NCBI GenBank assembly: GCA_030374735.1
Contig: JASCIV010000570.1
Coordinates: 1-16,430 of the forward strand
DNA: 16,430 nucleotides
Reading direction: 5' to 3'
DNA from: Gracilaria caudata
Taxonomy: Eukaryota; Rhodophyta; Florideophyceae; Gracilariales; Gracilariaceae
Positions 6,845 through 15,460 of this stretch are shown one piece after another; the first letter of the stretch is position 1, and every line of letters begins with the position of its first letter. The position numbers were made by a program, and so were the translations under genes. The notes below the pieces were generated by a model. That model worked only from the letters and a program-made list of their open reading frames with translations, did not search any database and had not been told where the DNA came from.

Positions 6845-9800
6845 ATGTCTCAGTCATGGAATGCAGGCTCCCCGCGCTTAGCCCGCCAGTCCCGCTCAAA
6901 CGCACTGCTGGAGGGAGTCAACTTGAGCGTTTCGGATGCCCCAGAAACTGCTCCGCAATGGCTTATTTCCGAACAAAAGCAGTTTGTGCGCAACGGTGGT
7001 AATACGCATCCGCCACCAACCTCACGTAAACCACGAGCCGGCGATCACTCAAAATCCAAGAAGCGTGAAAAGGAAAACCAAGATGATGACTTCATTATCG
7101 TTGATTTGCTCGACGGTGCCCACTTGTCAACGAAAGCCCCTCAACCACCTCTCAACCAACAGGCGCAGATGACTTCTAACTCTGACTCAATAATCTCCCT
7201 TCCTCCAATAGATGCACGCGTGGCCCCTCAATGGAGTGCCCTCAAAGCCGAAGCGCAAGAGGCGCGCCGCTTTAATCGCGCCAGAGCTTCTGTTGGTTCA
7301 TATGTCCCTGCTTCTGTTCTTTCCGGAAGCAACAGGCAATTTTCTCCAATGGATATGCCGCAGCGACAAAGACTCCCAGTCTTTGATACACATAAGGCCA
7401 CTGAGAACCACACTACTCCAGCAGATCTTGTATCGGCCCCGCTTACCGCCTTTCCCTCCCGCCCCGAAAACACGACCGTTCCAACTGGTAGGCAGCATCG
7501 TCGGCAAAGCTCTGTAAATAGCACCAATCATGAACCCTTGTCTTCTTCGCAAAGCAGGGAGGCATTTCCCAGTCTTCAAGAAAACCGGAAAGAGCACTCA
7601 AGGCGCAACTCGTTTATGACCGGCTCGTTTTGGGATGAAGAGTTCAACAACACTATGAGCTTGAAGTCGAGCGAGCGTTCTAGAGGTTATGAGAGAAAAA
7701 AGAGGAAAAGGCACCGTGACAACTTCGAACCTGGTGCTTGGGGATGGCGGAAACCAGCGGAGGAGGATGCCATTATGCCAAGCGGTGCATGGATATATCT
7801 CGCATTAATAGGGTTCTGTACGTTTTCAATCGCTCTGATGATCAACACTAGCGCGAGAATTTTGTCTGGGACCATCATCTCCGGGCTTGCGTCTATCGCT
7901 GGTAGGACATACGGCGACCGGGCAGGCATTTTCGCTCTCGCTGGTTTACGAGGTCTTTCTTTGGCCATTAGTTTCTTGGTAGTCCTCAAGATTGCTCCCT
8001 ACTACTCAGCTGGCTCAGGGATTCCCGAAATGAAGTGTGTGCTGAGTGGCGTGCTGCTGAGAAAGATGCTGAACTGGAGAACTTTAGTGAGCAAATCGAT
8101 TGGTCTCGTATTCTCCTTGTCAAGTGAAATAAGCATTGGGAGACTGGGACCATTTATCCACATCAGTGGAATCACCGCGGCATTGGTATCAAAAATCCCG
8201 TGGTTTGAATCCTTGGGGAATAGCGCTCGCTTCCAGTTACAGGCACTGAACGCTGCAATGGCTGCTGGCGTTGGTGCGACATTCGGTGCTCCAATTGGTG
8301 GTACAATGCTTGCAATAGAGATAATGAGTACCTACTATTATATCCATTGGCTCCCAATGGCATTGTACTGTTCCATCATGGGATATTATTTTGTTGTCGC
8401 CTTTGCACAAGCTGATTCAGCTGCGTTCTTCACCTCCGATGTCACGCTCCATCTTAAGGATCATTCTATCCAAAGACTACTTACGTATGTGATCCTTGGA
8501 GCGCTCAGTGGTTTTGTTGGTGCTGCTCTGGTTGAGTTCACAAAGATGGCTTTCCAGTTCAGAAGGAATTATTTCAAGAACAGTACTCCTGTCACGACCA
8601 CCATTATGGTTGCGGTGTTTGCTGTGTTTCACACGTTCGTGTCTTTCTCGGTTGGAGGCGTTCTAGCTGTTGGTCAGAAGGATGCAGTCACTCAATTGTT
8701 TAACAAGACTAAGGGTAAGGATTTGTGGGTGACTGAGATCTGGGAACCTTTCCCCTCGGATCACTTTAACACGTGCTTCGCCTTGATAGTTGCAACGGTT
8801 GTGAAGTTCTTTTTGACAGGACTCTCTCTTGTTATGCCAGTCCCAGCCGGTACGTTTATGCCTATTTTCGAGATTGGGGCGTTGGTTGGCCGTGCCTTTG
8901 GAGAATTCTCCTCTGGGATCTGGTTTGTGACCTGGGTCGACGTCCGCACCACAGCAATCATCGGTGCCGCTGCTGTTACCGCTGGTACACTGCACACAAC
9001 AGCGGTTGCTGTCGTAATGCTCGAGTTGACCCGAGAAGCAATCGACGTGCTTCCGTTGGCAGTCGGTGTCATCGTTTCTTATGGCGTTTCCAAGCACATG
9101 TGCTCTGACCTGTTCTCGGAGCTGATTAAGATTCGCCGCCTTCCCTTCATCCTGGGACTGCGAGAACGATACCCGTCAGAAAACGCACGATTCCTGGAAG
9201 ATGCTGCGTCGGTGACAGCTGGTTCGTGCATGACCAAGGACTTTCCTTTCGTCACACCGGAGAGCACAAAAGGCGAAGTGTACAGGATGCTGACGCAAAG
9301 GGGAAAGCCATGGATAACCTGCGCGTTTCTGAGCGATGTGGACGGGAGAAAGCTGTGGGGCACTGTGTCGCAAAAGGCCCTTTGGGACGCCATTGGCGAT
9401 GATTTCGGACTGTATTTTCCAGGAGGAGCAGACGAAAGTGCGTACGGCACGTTTGACGCAGAATTCAGTCGAGAGAACGAGCTGATTCCATTCCTAAGGG
9501 ATTTCGACCGCACCGTTGGGCACGAGAATGTGGACATGGGCCCGATGCAAATATCTGTACACACGCCGTTCTGGCGAATCATTACATATTTCCGCATGCT
9601 ATCCATGAACACTATATACGTGGTGCGTGACGGTGTAACAGTGGGTAGTGTGAGCCGAGTGCAGGTGATTCAGTACTCGATTCAGCTTGAAGAACGTGCA
9701 AAGCGGAAACGTGCTCAAGAAAGGGAACTTCGGGTACGCAGGGAACAGGAAGAACGTCGGATGTTGGAACAGTTTCGGCGCAATCCGATGGGAGGACGAA

Positions 9801-9886
9801 TGGCATCTCGGTCATCCCTTTCCGATTTGCATCATCACCAGTTCGGGGGTCGGCGAAGCAAATGCAGCAGCTCGAGACTGAGATAG
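6845..9886 (+). CDS. CLC-family voltage-gated-type chloride channel with two CBS domains, 1013 aa
   Basis: A membrane anion channel or transporter of the CLC family. The frame extends upstream only to a TTG, so the ATG at 6845 is taken as start. Residues 1-312 are a hydrophilic, probably disordered cytosolic region rich in Ser, Arg and Pro. The membrane domain (about 313-775) contains the signature loops GSGIPE (390-395, with the central Ser391), GRLGP (432-436), GAPIGG followed by Ile-Glu-Ile (491-493), and GTFMP (669-673). Helix R reads Asp-Leu-Phe-Ser-Glu-Leu with Phe757. Two CBS domains follow (about 794-850 and 900-960), then an Arg/Glu-rich coiled-coil tail. GSGIPEM and the non-acidic residue 493 resemble the ClC-1/ClC-2/ClC-K channel type. 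Three functional residues differ from the usual: gating Glu to Leu434, the internal proton Glu position is Ile493, and the central Tyr is Phe757. Family length is usually 700-1000, so this is a full-length protein with a long N-terminus. Confidence 0.97.
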   Translation: MSQSWNAGSPRLARQSRSNALLEGVNLSVSDAPETAPQWLISEQKQFVRNGGNTHPPPTSRKPRAGDHSKSKKREKENQDDDFIIVDLLDGAHLSTKAPQPPLNQQAQMTSNSDSIISLPPIDARVAPQWSALKAEAQEARRFNRARASVGSYVPASVLSGSNRQFSPMDMPQRQRLPVFDTHKATENHTTPADLVSAPLTAFPSRPENTTVPTGRQHRRQSSVNSTNHEPLSSSQSREAFPSLQENRKEHSRRNSFMTGSFWDEEFNNTMSLKSSERSRGYERKKRKRHRDNFEPGAWGWRKPAEEDAIMPSGAWIYLALIGFCTFSIALMINTSARILSGTIISGLASIAGRTYGDRAGIFALAGLRGLSLAISFLVVLKIAPYYSAGSGIPEMKCVLSGVLLRKMLNWRTLVSKSIGLVFSLSSEISIGRLGPFIHISGITAALVSKIPWFESLGNSARFQLQALNAAMAAGVGATFGAPIGGTMLAIEIMSTYYYIHWLPMALYCSIMGYYFVVAFAQADSAAFFTSDVTLHLKDHSIQRLLTYVILGALSGFVGAALVEFTKMAFQFRRNYFKNSTPVTTTIMVAVFAVFHTFVSFSVGGVLAVGQKDAVTQLFNKTKGKDLWVTEIWEPFPSDHFNTCFALIVATVVKFFLTGLSLVMPVPAGTFMPIFEIGALVGRAFGEFSSGIWFVTWVDVRTTAIIGAAAVTAGTLHTTAVAVVMLELTREAIDVLPLAVGVIVSYGVSKHMCSDLFSELIKIRRLPFILGLRERYPSENARFLEDAASVTAGSCMTKDFPFVTPESTKGEVYRMLTQRGKPWITCAFLSDVDGRKLWGTVSQKALWDAIGDDFGLYFPGGADESAYGTFDAEFSRENELIPFLRDFDRTVGHENVDMGPMQISVHTPFWRIITYFRMLSMNTIYVVRDGVTVGSVSRVQVIQYSIQLEERAKRKRAQERELRVRREQEERRMLEQFRRNPMGGRMASRSSLSDLHHHQFGGRRSKCSSSRLR

Positions 9887-10279
9887 CGCTGCAGATGGTT
9901 CGAGCGATGAGAAGAGTGTATCTGTCATGCATCGCAAGCTTTGGAATTTTGCTGAAGATAGGAAGGTTAACTCTTGACAGTTTTGGCGACGGGTGAGATA
10001 GAGAAAATCAAGTGTTTATATGTAGAAGAACTGTACACAAGCGCACAATATCATAACAACTTTTGCTTACATACCGATTGTCGTGTTAACATGGGAGTAC
10101 TTCACGGCTCGGGGCAATATACCTCATGTGGCGTAACGAATGGGAGTCAAGGGTCGTTGGTTGCAGTGAGTATTGGAAGATATATGAACGTGAGTTCTAG
10201 CGGAATGCGAGAGAAGATTGGGTAGGCATTAGATTAGCTAGTCAACTTTTGCGGTTAAAGACAAAAAGACAAAACCCGG
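9887..10279. other. Convergent intergenic region, CLC and PP2C 3' ends
   Basis: Holds the 3' ends of two genes reading toward each other. The forward frame at 9974-10225 (83 residues) shows nothing recognisable. No repeat or RNA gene was found. Confidence 0.6.
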
Positions 10280-11179
10280 CTATGAGCTGCTAGCAGCGTG
10301 CGTAGGTGACTCGCGTGGCTTTCGGCGCAAGAGCGTGATAGTGAGGTCATCAATGGGTAATGTACAGCTGCCTTTGGCAACTTGAACGAGTTTGTCCACA
10401 GCGGCAGAGACATCACCGCCTGCTTCGAAACAATTGCTGACGACGTCGACGGCAGCTTGGGGGGAAACACCGCCATGTGCATCCCACAGACCGTCGGTGG
10501 CCAAAATGACAAAATCGCCATCCGCGATGGCGTAGGTGGCAATCTGTGGGAGCGGTATGACTCCGATGGCGCGTACATCGAGATCGCCGAAAGCCCTGGT
10601 GATGGATATCATCTTGCTCGGGGGGTCGTTTGCATCGCACACATAACCGTTGGATACGATAGCGCCACACTTGAGCATCCTTTGTTTCTCTTCCGGTTCA
10701 CTAGGACTGTGACGAAAACTGACAAGCTTGGCGACACCCTGCGAGCTCAGCACCACGTCGGAATCGCCGATATTGGCAACCGTGAGCACATCTCGCTCCA
10801 AAACAACGGCTGAGGCGGTGGTACCAGCGGCATGGGCAGCCGGTTGCGTGTCGACAAGCTCAGCGGTAGTGGCGAATGCGGCGCGCAGCGCGGTATGATG
10901 ACGTGTGCTAACGGGGCCAGCGACGACCTTTTGCAAACGATCGACGACATGACGCGAGAGGTGGTGAGCGGCTCGCATGGCGATGGCATCGCCTTCGGGT
11001 CCATGGCCATCCAGCACGAGATACACGGAGGATGGGGAGGAGACTTGCTCTGCATGGGCGTCCTGATTGGGCACACTGCACTCGTGATGCAACGAGCCGA
11101 CGACGGAGCGCGTGGCGTGCACGACGCAGGGCGCGGCGTTCGAAGACGTGGCGGTGCTGGCGGTCGCGAAGGCGACCAT
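10280..11179 (-). CDS. PP2C-type serine/threonine protein phosphatase, 299 aa
   Basis: A metal-dependent (Mg/Mn) phosphatase of the PPM/PP2C family, removing phosphate from Ser/Thr residues. The start ATG at 11179 is well supported: the frame upstream meets TAG (11300-11302) with no other ATG. Family motifs appear in order: Asn-Gln-Asp-Ala with Asp40; DGHG (57-60); Ala-Gly-Thr-Thr-Ala (118-122); Gly-Asp-Ser-Asp (138-141); Arg-Ala-Phe-Gly-Asp (195-199); Thr-Asp-Gly-Leu-Trp-Asp (228-233); and Asp-Asp-Leu-Thr (277-280). The metal-binding Asp residues are therefore all in place and the enzyme should be active. It is a minimal catalytic domain with about 35 residues before it and a short Ser-rich tail; there is no membrane anchor or regulatory domain. 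The first 25 residues are poor in acidic residues and rich in Ala/Ser/Thr, so organelle targeting is possible but unproven. The substrate cannot be told from sequence. It is convergent with the CLC gene and divergent from the MPDU1-like gene. Confidence 0.95.
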   Translation of the reverse strand: MVAFATASTATSSNAAPCVVHATRSVVGSLHHECSVPNQDAHAEQVSSPSSVYLVLDGHGPEGDAIAMRAAHHLSRHVVDRLQKVVAGPVSTRHHTALRAAFATTAELVDTQPAAHAAGTTASAVVLERDVLTVANIGDSDVVLSSQGVAKLVSFRHSPSEPEEKQRMLKCGAIVSNGYVCDANDPPSKMISITRAFGDLDVRAIGVIPLPQIATYAIADGDFVILATDGLWDAHGGVSPQAAVDVVSNCFEAGGDVSAAVDKLVQVAKGSCTLPIDDLTITLLRRKPRESPTHAASSS

Positions 11180-11521
11180 ACTAGGCGAAGACGCCGCGGA
11201 AGAGGACTCGATGGGGGGAGTACGGCCGCTTCTGCAAGGACGCCAAGCAGCTGGCGCAGTGTAGCGACGGCGACGACGACGGCGGTGCGGCGCAAAGGAC
11301 TAGTCGTACCCCGCGTTATGCTCCGTGCATTCGTGCGGCGCGCAAGGCCGTCGCCCGCACAGCGCGCGCAGCCATTGGCCGCTCCCACGGCGCCTTCCGC
11401 CGCCCCATCGGAGGTCGGTGAGCGGGCGCGCCTTACAGTAGGTATGTGGCCCCCCGTGCACGCGACTCCCGTCGAGGGCGACGACGGATGCGGCGCGCGC
11501 GCGATGCCGATGGCGGAGACG
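11180..11521. promoter_or_regulatory. Shared divergent promoter region of the PP2C and MPDU1-like genes
   Basis: 342 bases between two start codons that face away from each other. It is very GC-rich, with no TATA-like element found. Both strands keep long open frames through it, but I treat these as GC-driven because the PP2C frame closes at 11300-11302 and the upstream forward frame encodes acidic, low-complexity sequence. GGTATGT at 11441-11447 resembles a 5' splice site, but no convincing acceptor is seen before the start at 11522. Confidence 0.55.
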
Positions 11522-12358
11522 ATGGCGTTTGTCTGCGCGCCTGCGCGTGCGCAGCGCCTACGCCTTCGCGGCGTGTTGCTGCGCTCGCGCGCTCGCCCCA
11601 CGCCTCTGCGCGCGGCGCCGTCGTCTCGTCGCGCGCGGCGTGCGGTGGCGCACGCGGCGTGCGCACTCCCGCCAGTGGCGCCGCGCGGGCCGCCCCCCAG
11701 CCGCGTGCTAACGCTGTTCAGCACCATAGTCGGCGTATGTGTGCTCATCGGCAGCGTGTTGTACAAGATCCCGCAGGTGGTGCGCGTGATCCGTCGGCGC
11801 TCTGCAGCCGGCATCTCCGTGCTCATGTACTCGCTGGAGACCATTGGCACCACCTTCTCGGCCGTATACTGCGCGCGTCTCAGGATTCCGTTTTCCACCT
11901 ATGGTGAGGGCGTCTTCATCATGATGCAGAATTTCGTCATTCTCATCTTGATTGTGTTCTTCGAGCGACTCCCGCGCGCGCCCGCTTTCGCGCTGGCGCT
12001 GCTCTACGTTGCGGGCCTGATCTGCTTGTATTCTCCGATCGTGCCAATGTCCGTAACCACTTTTCTCCAGGTGTGCTCTATACCGATACTCAACCTGGCG
12101 CGCTTACCTCAAATCATTCTCAACTGGAGACGAAAGAGCACCGGAGAGCTCGCTCCAATCACGTTGGGTTTGCAGCTTTTGGGAAACTGCGCTCGCATTT
12201 TCACAACCATAGCGCAAGTCAGAGACCCGCTCATGCTCACAGGAATTGCTGTTAACACTTGTTTTAACACCATGCTTTTCGCCCAATGGATGTGGTACTC
12301 TAGAATGTTGTCCAAAGTGACCAAAACCGCAACCACCCCTGAACCTCATCGAGTCTAA
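11522..12358 (+). CDS. MPDU1: MPDU1-like PQ-loop membrane protein, probably plastid-targeted, 278 aa
   Basis: The body (about 62-262) matches the MPDU1/Lec35 family, ER proteins needed for use of dolichol-phosphate mannose and glucose. Seven hydrophobic segments are likely. PQ-loop 1 is Lys-Ile-Pro-Gln (82-85) followed by Lys/Arg-rich sequence and Ser-Ala-Ala-Gly-Ile-Ser; then Pro-Phe-Ser-Thr-Tyr-Gly-Glu (123-129), as in MPDU1. PQ-loop 2 is Arg-Leu-Pro-Gln (194-197) with Ser-Thr-Gly-Glu-Leu-Ala and Ala-Arg-Ile-Phe-Thr (224-228). The frame is open far upstream (to 10832), but ATG 11522 is preferred: A at -3 and G at +4, and from it the protein starts Met-Ala-Phe-Val, is rich in Arg, Ala, Ser and Pro, and has no acidic residue before Glu106. 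Earlier in-frame ATGs (11444, 11504, 11510) add acidic residues. The N-terminus is a red-algal-style plastid transit peptide candidate, so the protein may act in plastid membranes rather than the ER. Family assignment is firm; location and role are inferred. Confidence 0.88.
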   Translation: MAFVCAPARAQRLRLRGVLLRSRARPTPLRAAPSSRRARRAVAHAACALPPVAPRGPPPSRVLTLFSTIVGVCVLIGSVLYKIPQVVRVIRRRSAAGISVLMYSLETIGTTFSAVYCARLRIPFSTYGEGVFIMMQNFVILILIVFFERLPRAPAFALALLYVAGLICLYSPIVPMSVTTFLQVCSIPILNLARLPQIILNWRRKSTGELAPITLGLQLLGNCARIFTTIAQVRDPLMLTGIAVNTCFNTMLFAQWMWYSRMLSKVTKTATTPEPHRV

Positions 12359-12637
12359 AGCATTTTCACCAATCCCAGTGTCCCCATATTGCATTTGTGA
12401 CTTAACATTAACCTTGGGTACAACATCCATCCACAATTAGAGAACATGAGCGGTTTGTGCGCAATATGACCGTACAAGAATCTCACAACCCTCATTCGCT
12501 TCCACGAGCGCTTCCAGCCACGCTTCCAAACAAAACAGCTTCTACGTATTTGAAAACAAAGCTCTCGCTACCGCAAGAGACTGTGTACTTATCGAACTGA
12601 TATTGCTTTACTCCATCAGTCGTGTGCTCTGTATTGT
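12359..12637. other. Convergent intergenic region, MPDU1-like and helicase 3' ends
   Basis: Holds the 3' ends of two converging genes and a three-copy phased motif at 12497-12528. No coding sequence seen. Confidence 0.6.
12497..12528. repeat. Three copies of CGCTTCCA at 12-bp spacing
   Basis: CGCTTCCA begins at 12497, 12509 and 12521, exactly 12 bases apart, with unrelated bases between copies. It lies between two converging genes, so it may be a 3'-end element of either transcript or a decayed minisatellite. Confidence 0.6.
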
Positions 12638-14875
12638 CTAATGTCTTCGTCGCTTCTTTAACATCGTCTGTCCGGGGTCACGCGATTTCCGTTTTTTGAC
12701 GCCGTGTTTCTCTCGATACCTCTCACGAGCACTTCCTGAAACCCCTTTTGTTGTAAATGTCTTTAAGGGATCCCCACGTTTCTTTTGACTTCCTCCCGTT
12801 TTTGTACGCGCGCCTCGTTTTTTTCGCTTTGTTCGGAATTTCGCCCCGTTCGGATCGTTCGGTACACTTCCCCGAAGTGCAGGCGGTAGCAAATACGATG
12901 GTATATGAGCAAGATGAGCTGGGATATTCTTAGCCAGAGTTAGATTGTGCTGCAATGCATCAAGGTCCTCTGGGTTTTCTTCAAAGTATTCCTTCAATTG
13001 CTCGGAATTCACAATCTCTCTTCTTACATCCGCCAACCTTGCACCGTGAACGGCCGCATCCGTCACCATTCGCAAAGCGTCTTCAACACGATATCGAAAC
13101 GCTTCAATCTGATCCATTCGAAAAGCTAACGGAGCAATGTGACATCCCCCTTCCTTTCCCATACTTTTTACCGCTTCTTCTTCCTCGTCGCGGCATATCA
13201 ACGTCAATACCGTACCACTCTTTCCTGCCCGAGCTGTGCGCCCGGCTCGATGCAAATAACTTGCAGATACTTTTGGCACGTCAAAGTTAAAAACAGCGGC
13301 TACGTCTCTGAAGTCCACGCCCCGAGACAAGCCAAATTCGGCATCTTTCCGTACTCTTTTCCGAGACCGTTTTTCCTTCCGGGTATGCTGCTTGTCTTTT
13401 TCAGATTCTTCGTCAGGCGCCTCATCAGTAGCAATCAGTATGTCGAACACCCCCGCATTGAATTGTTCAACACAGTGCACTCTCGAATTTATCGGAAGCT
13501 CCGAATTCAGCACAGCACTCTTCACTTTGAACTGGTCTAGGAAAAGCTTCAGGCGGAATGCTGTGCTGATATGATTCACGAATATCAACACTTTCCCTGT
13601 GATCACATTCAGTCTCAGTATCGCATAAGCAACAAGATATCGATCTCTATGCATTTTCAATCGGGCGTAATAATGCGTGGCACTTGCAGCCTCATCGTCC
13701 TCAACAGAATCGTTCGCTGAAATCTTGATCGTCAATGGGCGCCGGAGAACCACTTTCTTGAACTTGTCCATCCCTTCAGCTTCCAATGTAGCACTGAGCA
13801 ACATCGATTGCGCGGTCATCGGTACTTTGGACAGAGCCGTTCTTGCATCCTGTTCGTATCCGTAGCTAAGAACCAGATCAGCTTCATCGACAACAACGAA
13901 CTCTACTGTTGCTAGACCGTTCTCCATCTCTGTTCCTGAAGCAGATACAATTGCAGCAGGGGTCCCAACCATTATGTCAGCAGCACGAGCAAAAGCAGCT
14001 TTGCTTCCCTCCTTTTTCTTTCCGCCCTTACTAGAGTTTTTCGAATAGGATCCAGTTAGACCCGCAATATGCATACCATCTATATATTTACACAAGCTCC
14101 TCAATACCGATGTCACTTGGTGAACAAGTTCACGAGTTGGAACCAAAACAACTGCCCGAACCCCCTGCGCAACAGAAGCCGTTCTGCAAATGTGCTGCAC
14201 CACTGGGATCGCATATGCAGCCGTCTTTCCTGATCCTGTGGGAGAACTGACAAGCACATCTCTGCCGTGAAGTGCAGCTGGTATAACCGCAGACTGGATC
14301 GGTGTTGGTTTCATCCAATCCATTCTCTCTATTGCCCGTTGTAGTCGGGGGTCCAGTCCCATTTCGGTAAACAACTTAACTGGTGTGGGTGCTTTTCCCA
14401 TCTTTTCGTCCTTCTCTTCTTCACTTGACTCTGACTCGGAATCGGAGCCTTCTGAACTTCCGGTTTCGCTGTCGAGTGCCCTATGAGCTCTATCTGATGA
14501 ACTGGTATCACTTTCCGTACTATCACTTTCCGTACTGTCACTTTCTTCCCCAACATCACTCGCATCTTCAATGGGTACCTCCGAAGAGTGCTTTATAGTT
14601 CCCCTGCCACGCTTCTTGACCGTGGAGTGTTTGCTGCCGTCTCGCTCTCGATATTTTTTTCCTCTTACTGACTTTTTGTCGTTGGACCCCAATTGGTCTT
14701 CCCTGTCCCTGTCATCTTCATCACCCTGTTCCTCAGTCCCAATAAGAGGAGCAGTCTCGACGTCCTCATCGTACTGAACCCCATTCGCATAACAAATACT
14801 TACCGTTTGCTCCGGTGTGGATTCTTCTTCATTCTCTGGCAAAGCAAACGATACCCTCCGTTGCTTCTTAGTCAT
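12638..14875 (-). CDS. DBP9: DEAD-box ATP-dependent RNA helicase, Dbp9/DDX56 family, 745 aa
   Basis: A nucleolar RNA helicase of the Dbp9/DDX56 family, required for 60S ribosomal subunit assembly. The frame opens with TTG at 14899, so the start is taken as the ATG at 14873-14875 (A at -3). Residues 1-165 are an acidic/basic disordered extension with Ser-Thr-Glu-Ser-Asp repeats. Core motifs: Q motif (about 169-194), motif I Ser-Pro-Thr-Gly-Ser-Gly-Lys-Thr (211-218), Ia Pro-Thr-Arg-Glu-Leu (246-250), Ib Gly-Thr-Pro (304-306), motif II Asp-Glu-Ala-Asp (330-333), III Ser-Ala-Thr (361-363), V Ser-Arg-Gly-Val-Asp (517-521) and VI His-Arg-Ala-Gly-Arg-Thr-Ala-Arg (542-549). Between Ile-Ala-Thr-Asp (481-484) and motif V sits a charged insert (about 485-514), a Dbp9/DDX56 feature. 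The C-terminal block with Phe-Arg-Tyr-Arg (593-596), Tyr-Phe-Glu-Glu-Asn-Pro (630-635) and Leu-Leu-Pro-Pro-Ala-Leu-Arg (662-668) is also diagnostic. The tail (678-745) is Lys/Arg-rich, fitting RNA binding and nucleolar location. Confidence 0.97.
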   Translation of the reverse strand: MTKKQRRVSFALPENEEESTPEQTVSICYANGVQYDEDVETAPLIGTEEQGDEDDRDREDQLGSNDKKSVRGKKYRERDGSKHSTVKKRGRGTIKHSSEVPIEDASDVGEESDSTESDSTESDTSSSDRAHRALDSETGSSEGSDSESESSEEEKDEKMGKAPTPVKLFTEMGLDPRLQRAIERMDWMKPTPIQSAVIPAALHGRDVLVSSPTGSGKTAAYAIPVVQHICRTASVAQGVRAVVLVPTRELVHQVTSVLRSLCKYIDGMHIAGLTGSYSKNSSKGGKKKEGSKAAFARAADIMVGTPAAIVSASGTEMENGLATVEFVVVDEADLVLSYGYEQDARTALSKVPMTAQSMLLSATLEAEGMDKFKKVVLRRPLTIKISANDSVEDDEAASATHYYARLKMHRDRYLVAYAILRLNVITGKVLIFVNHISTAFRLKLFLDQFKVKSAVLNSELPINSRVHCVEQFNAGVFDILIATDEAPDEESEKDKQHTRKEKRSRKRVRKDAEFGLSRGVDFRDVAAVFNFDVPKVSASYLHRAGRTARAGKSGTVLTLICRDEEEEAVKSMGKEGGCHIAPLAFRMDQIEAFRYRVEDALRMVTDAAVHGARLADVRREIVNSEQLKEYFEENPEDLDALQHNLTLAKNIPAHLAHIPSYLLPPALRGSVPNDPNGAKFRTKRKKRGARTKTGGSQKKRGDPLKTFTTKGVSGSARERYREKHGVKKRKSRDPGQTMLKKRRRH
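14506..14545 (-). repeat. 15-bp minisatellite encoding Ser-Thr-Glu-Ser-Asp
   Basis: TATCACTTTCCGTAC occurs at 14506-14520 and 14521-14535 and continues in a partial, one-base-changed copy to 14545. It lies in frame inside the acidic N-terminal extension of the helicase. Confidence 0.85.
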
Positions 14876-15460
14876 TCTTTTCGTTCCTTCTCTTGACAAG
14901 CAAAACCTTTCTTTTGCAAAAAGGTTTCTCTTGGTAAAGTGTTCAACAACATTCCCCTAACCTCAACGAGAGGGGTGTTTGTACTATCATGATGTAGGTG
15001 CGGTAGATTCCAAGATGAGAAGCTACGCCGACGACATTGCCTTTTATTTGACAGTTTTGTGCTTTTCTGACAATTTTCATGGAAGAAAAACGAGGTATTT
15101 ACTCATGCATCTCCGGATACTATACTATGCACACGCCACTCATCCTAAATTCATCTCAAGGTAGAGCGACGAAAGCATGGCATGGTTGAGTCTACGCATG
15201 TCGCTTGGTGCATTATAACTGTCTCTTGCCGAGAGGATGTGCATTGTACTTCCACTCGTAGCTACTACCTTAGTCTTCGTTCGAAGCTTATCCCTCTCTC
15301 CCCAAAGATAAAGGTCTCCTTGGTTTGTTATCCAGTCTCCTCTACTAGTGCATGTGTTCAAACCTGCAGTTCACCTCGTCACGGAAGATTTTCCCTTTGT
15401 GCCACTGAAACCGTTCGTCGATGCGTTGTAATATCAACGCAGGTTTGTGCAGAATTTAGG
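14876..15460. promoter_or_regulatory. Divergent promoter region of the helicase and the window-edge gene
   Basis: 585 bases between divergent starts, assuming the later start for the edge gene. An inverted repeat (AAACCTTT at 14903-14910 with AAAGGTTT at 14920-14927) lies just upstream of the helicase start and would fall in its leader. The forward frame of the edge gene is open from 15149, after a TAA at 15146-15148, so the right part may instead be coding from 15182. Confidence 0.5.

Noticed and set aside
11430..11521. GTATGT as a 5' splice site of a leader intron
   Set aside because: No convincing branch point or acceptor before the start codon, and the coding frame needs no intron.
10747..11898. 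383-residue reverse-strand ORF
   Set aside because: Overlaps the well-supported PP2C gene in another frame and the MPDU1-like gene on the other strand; biased composition and no domain.
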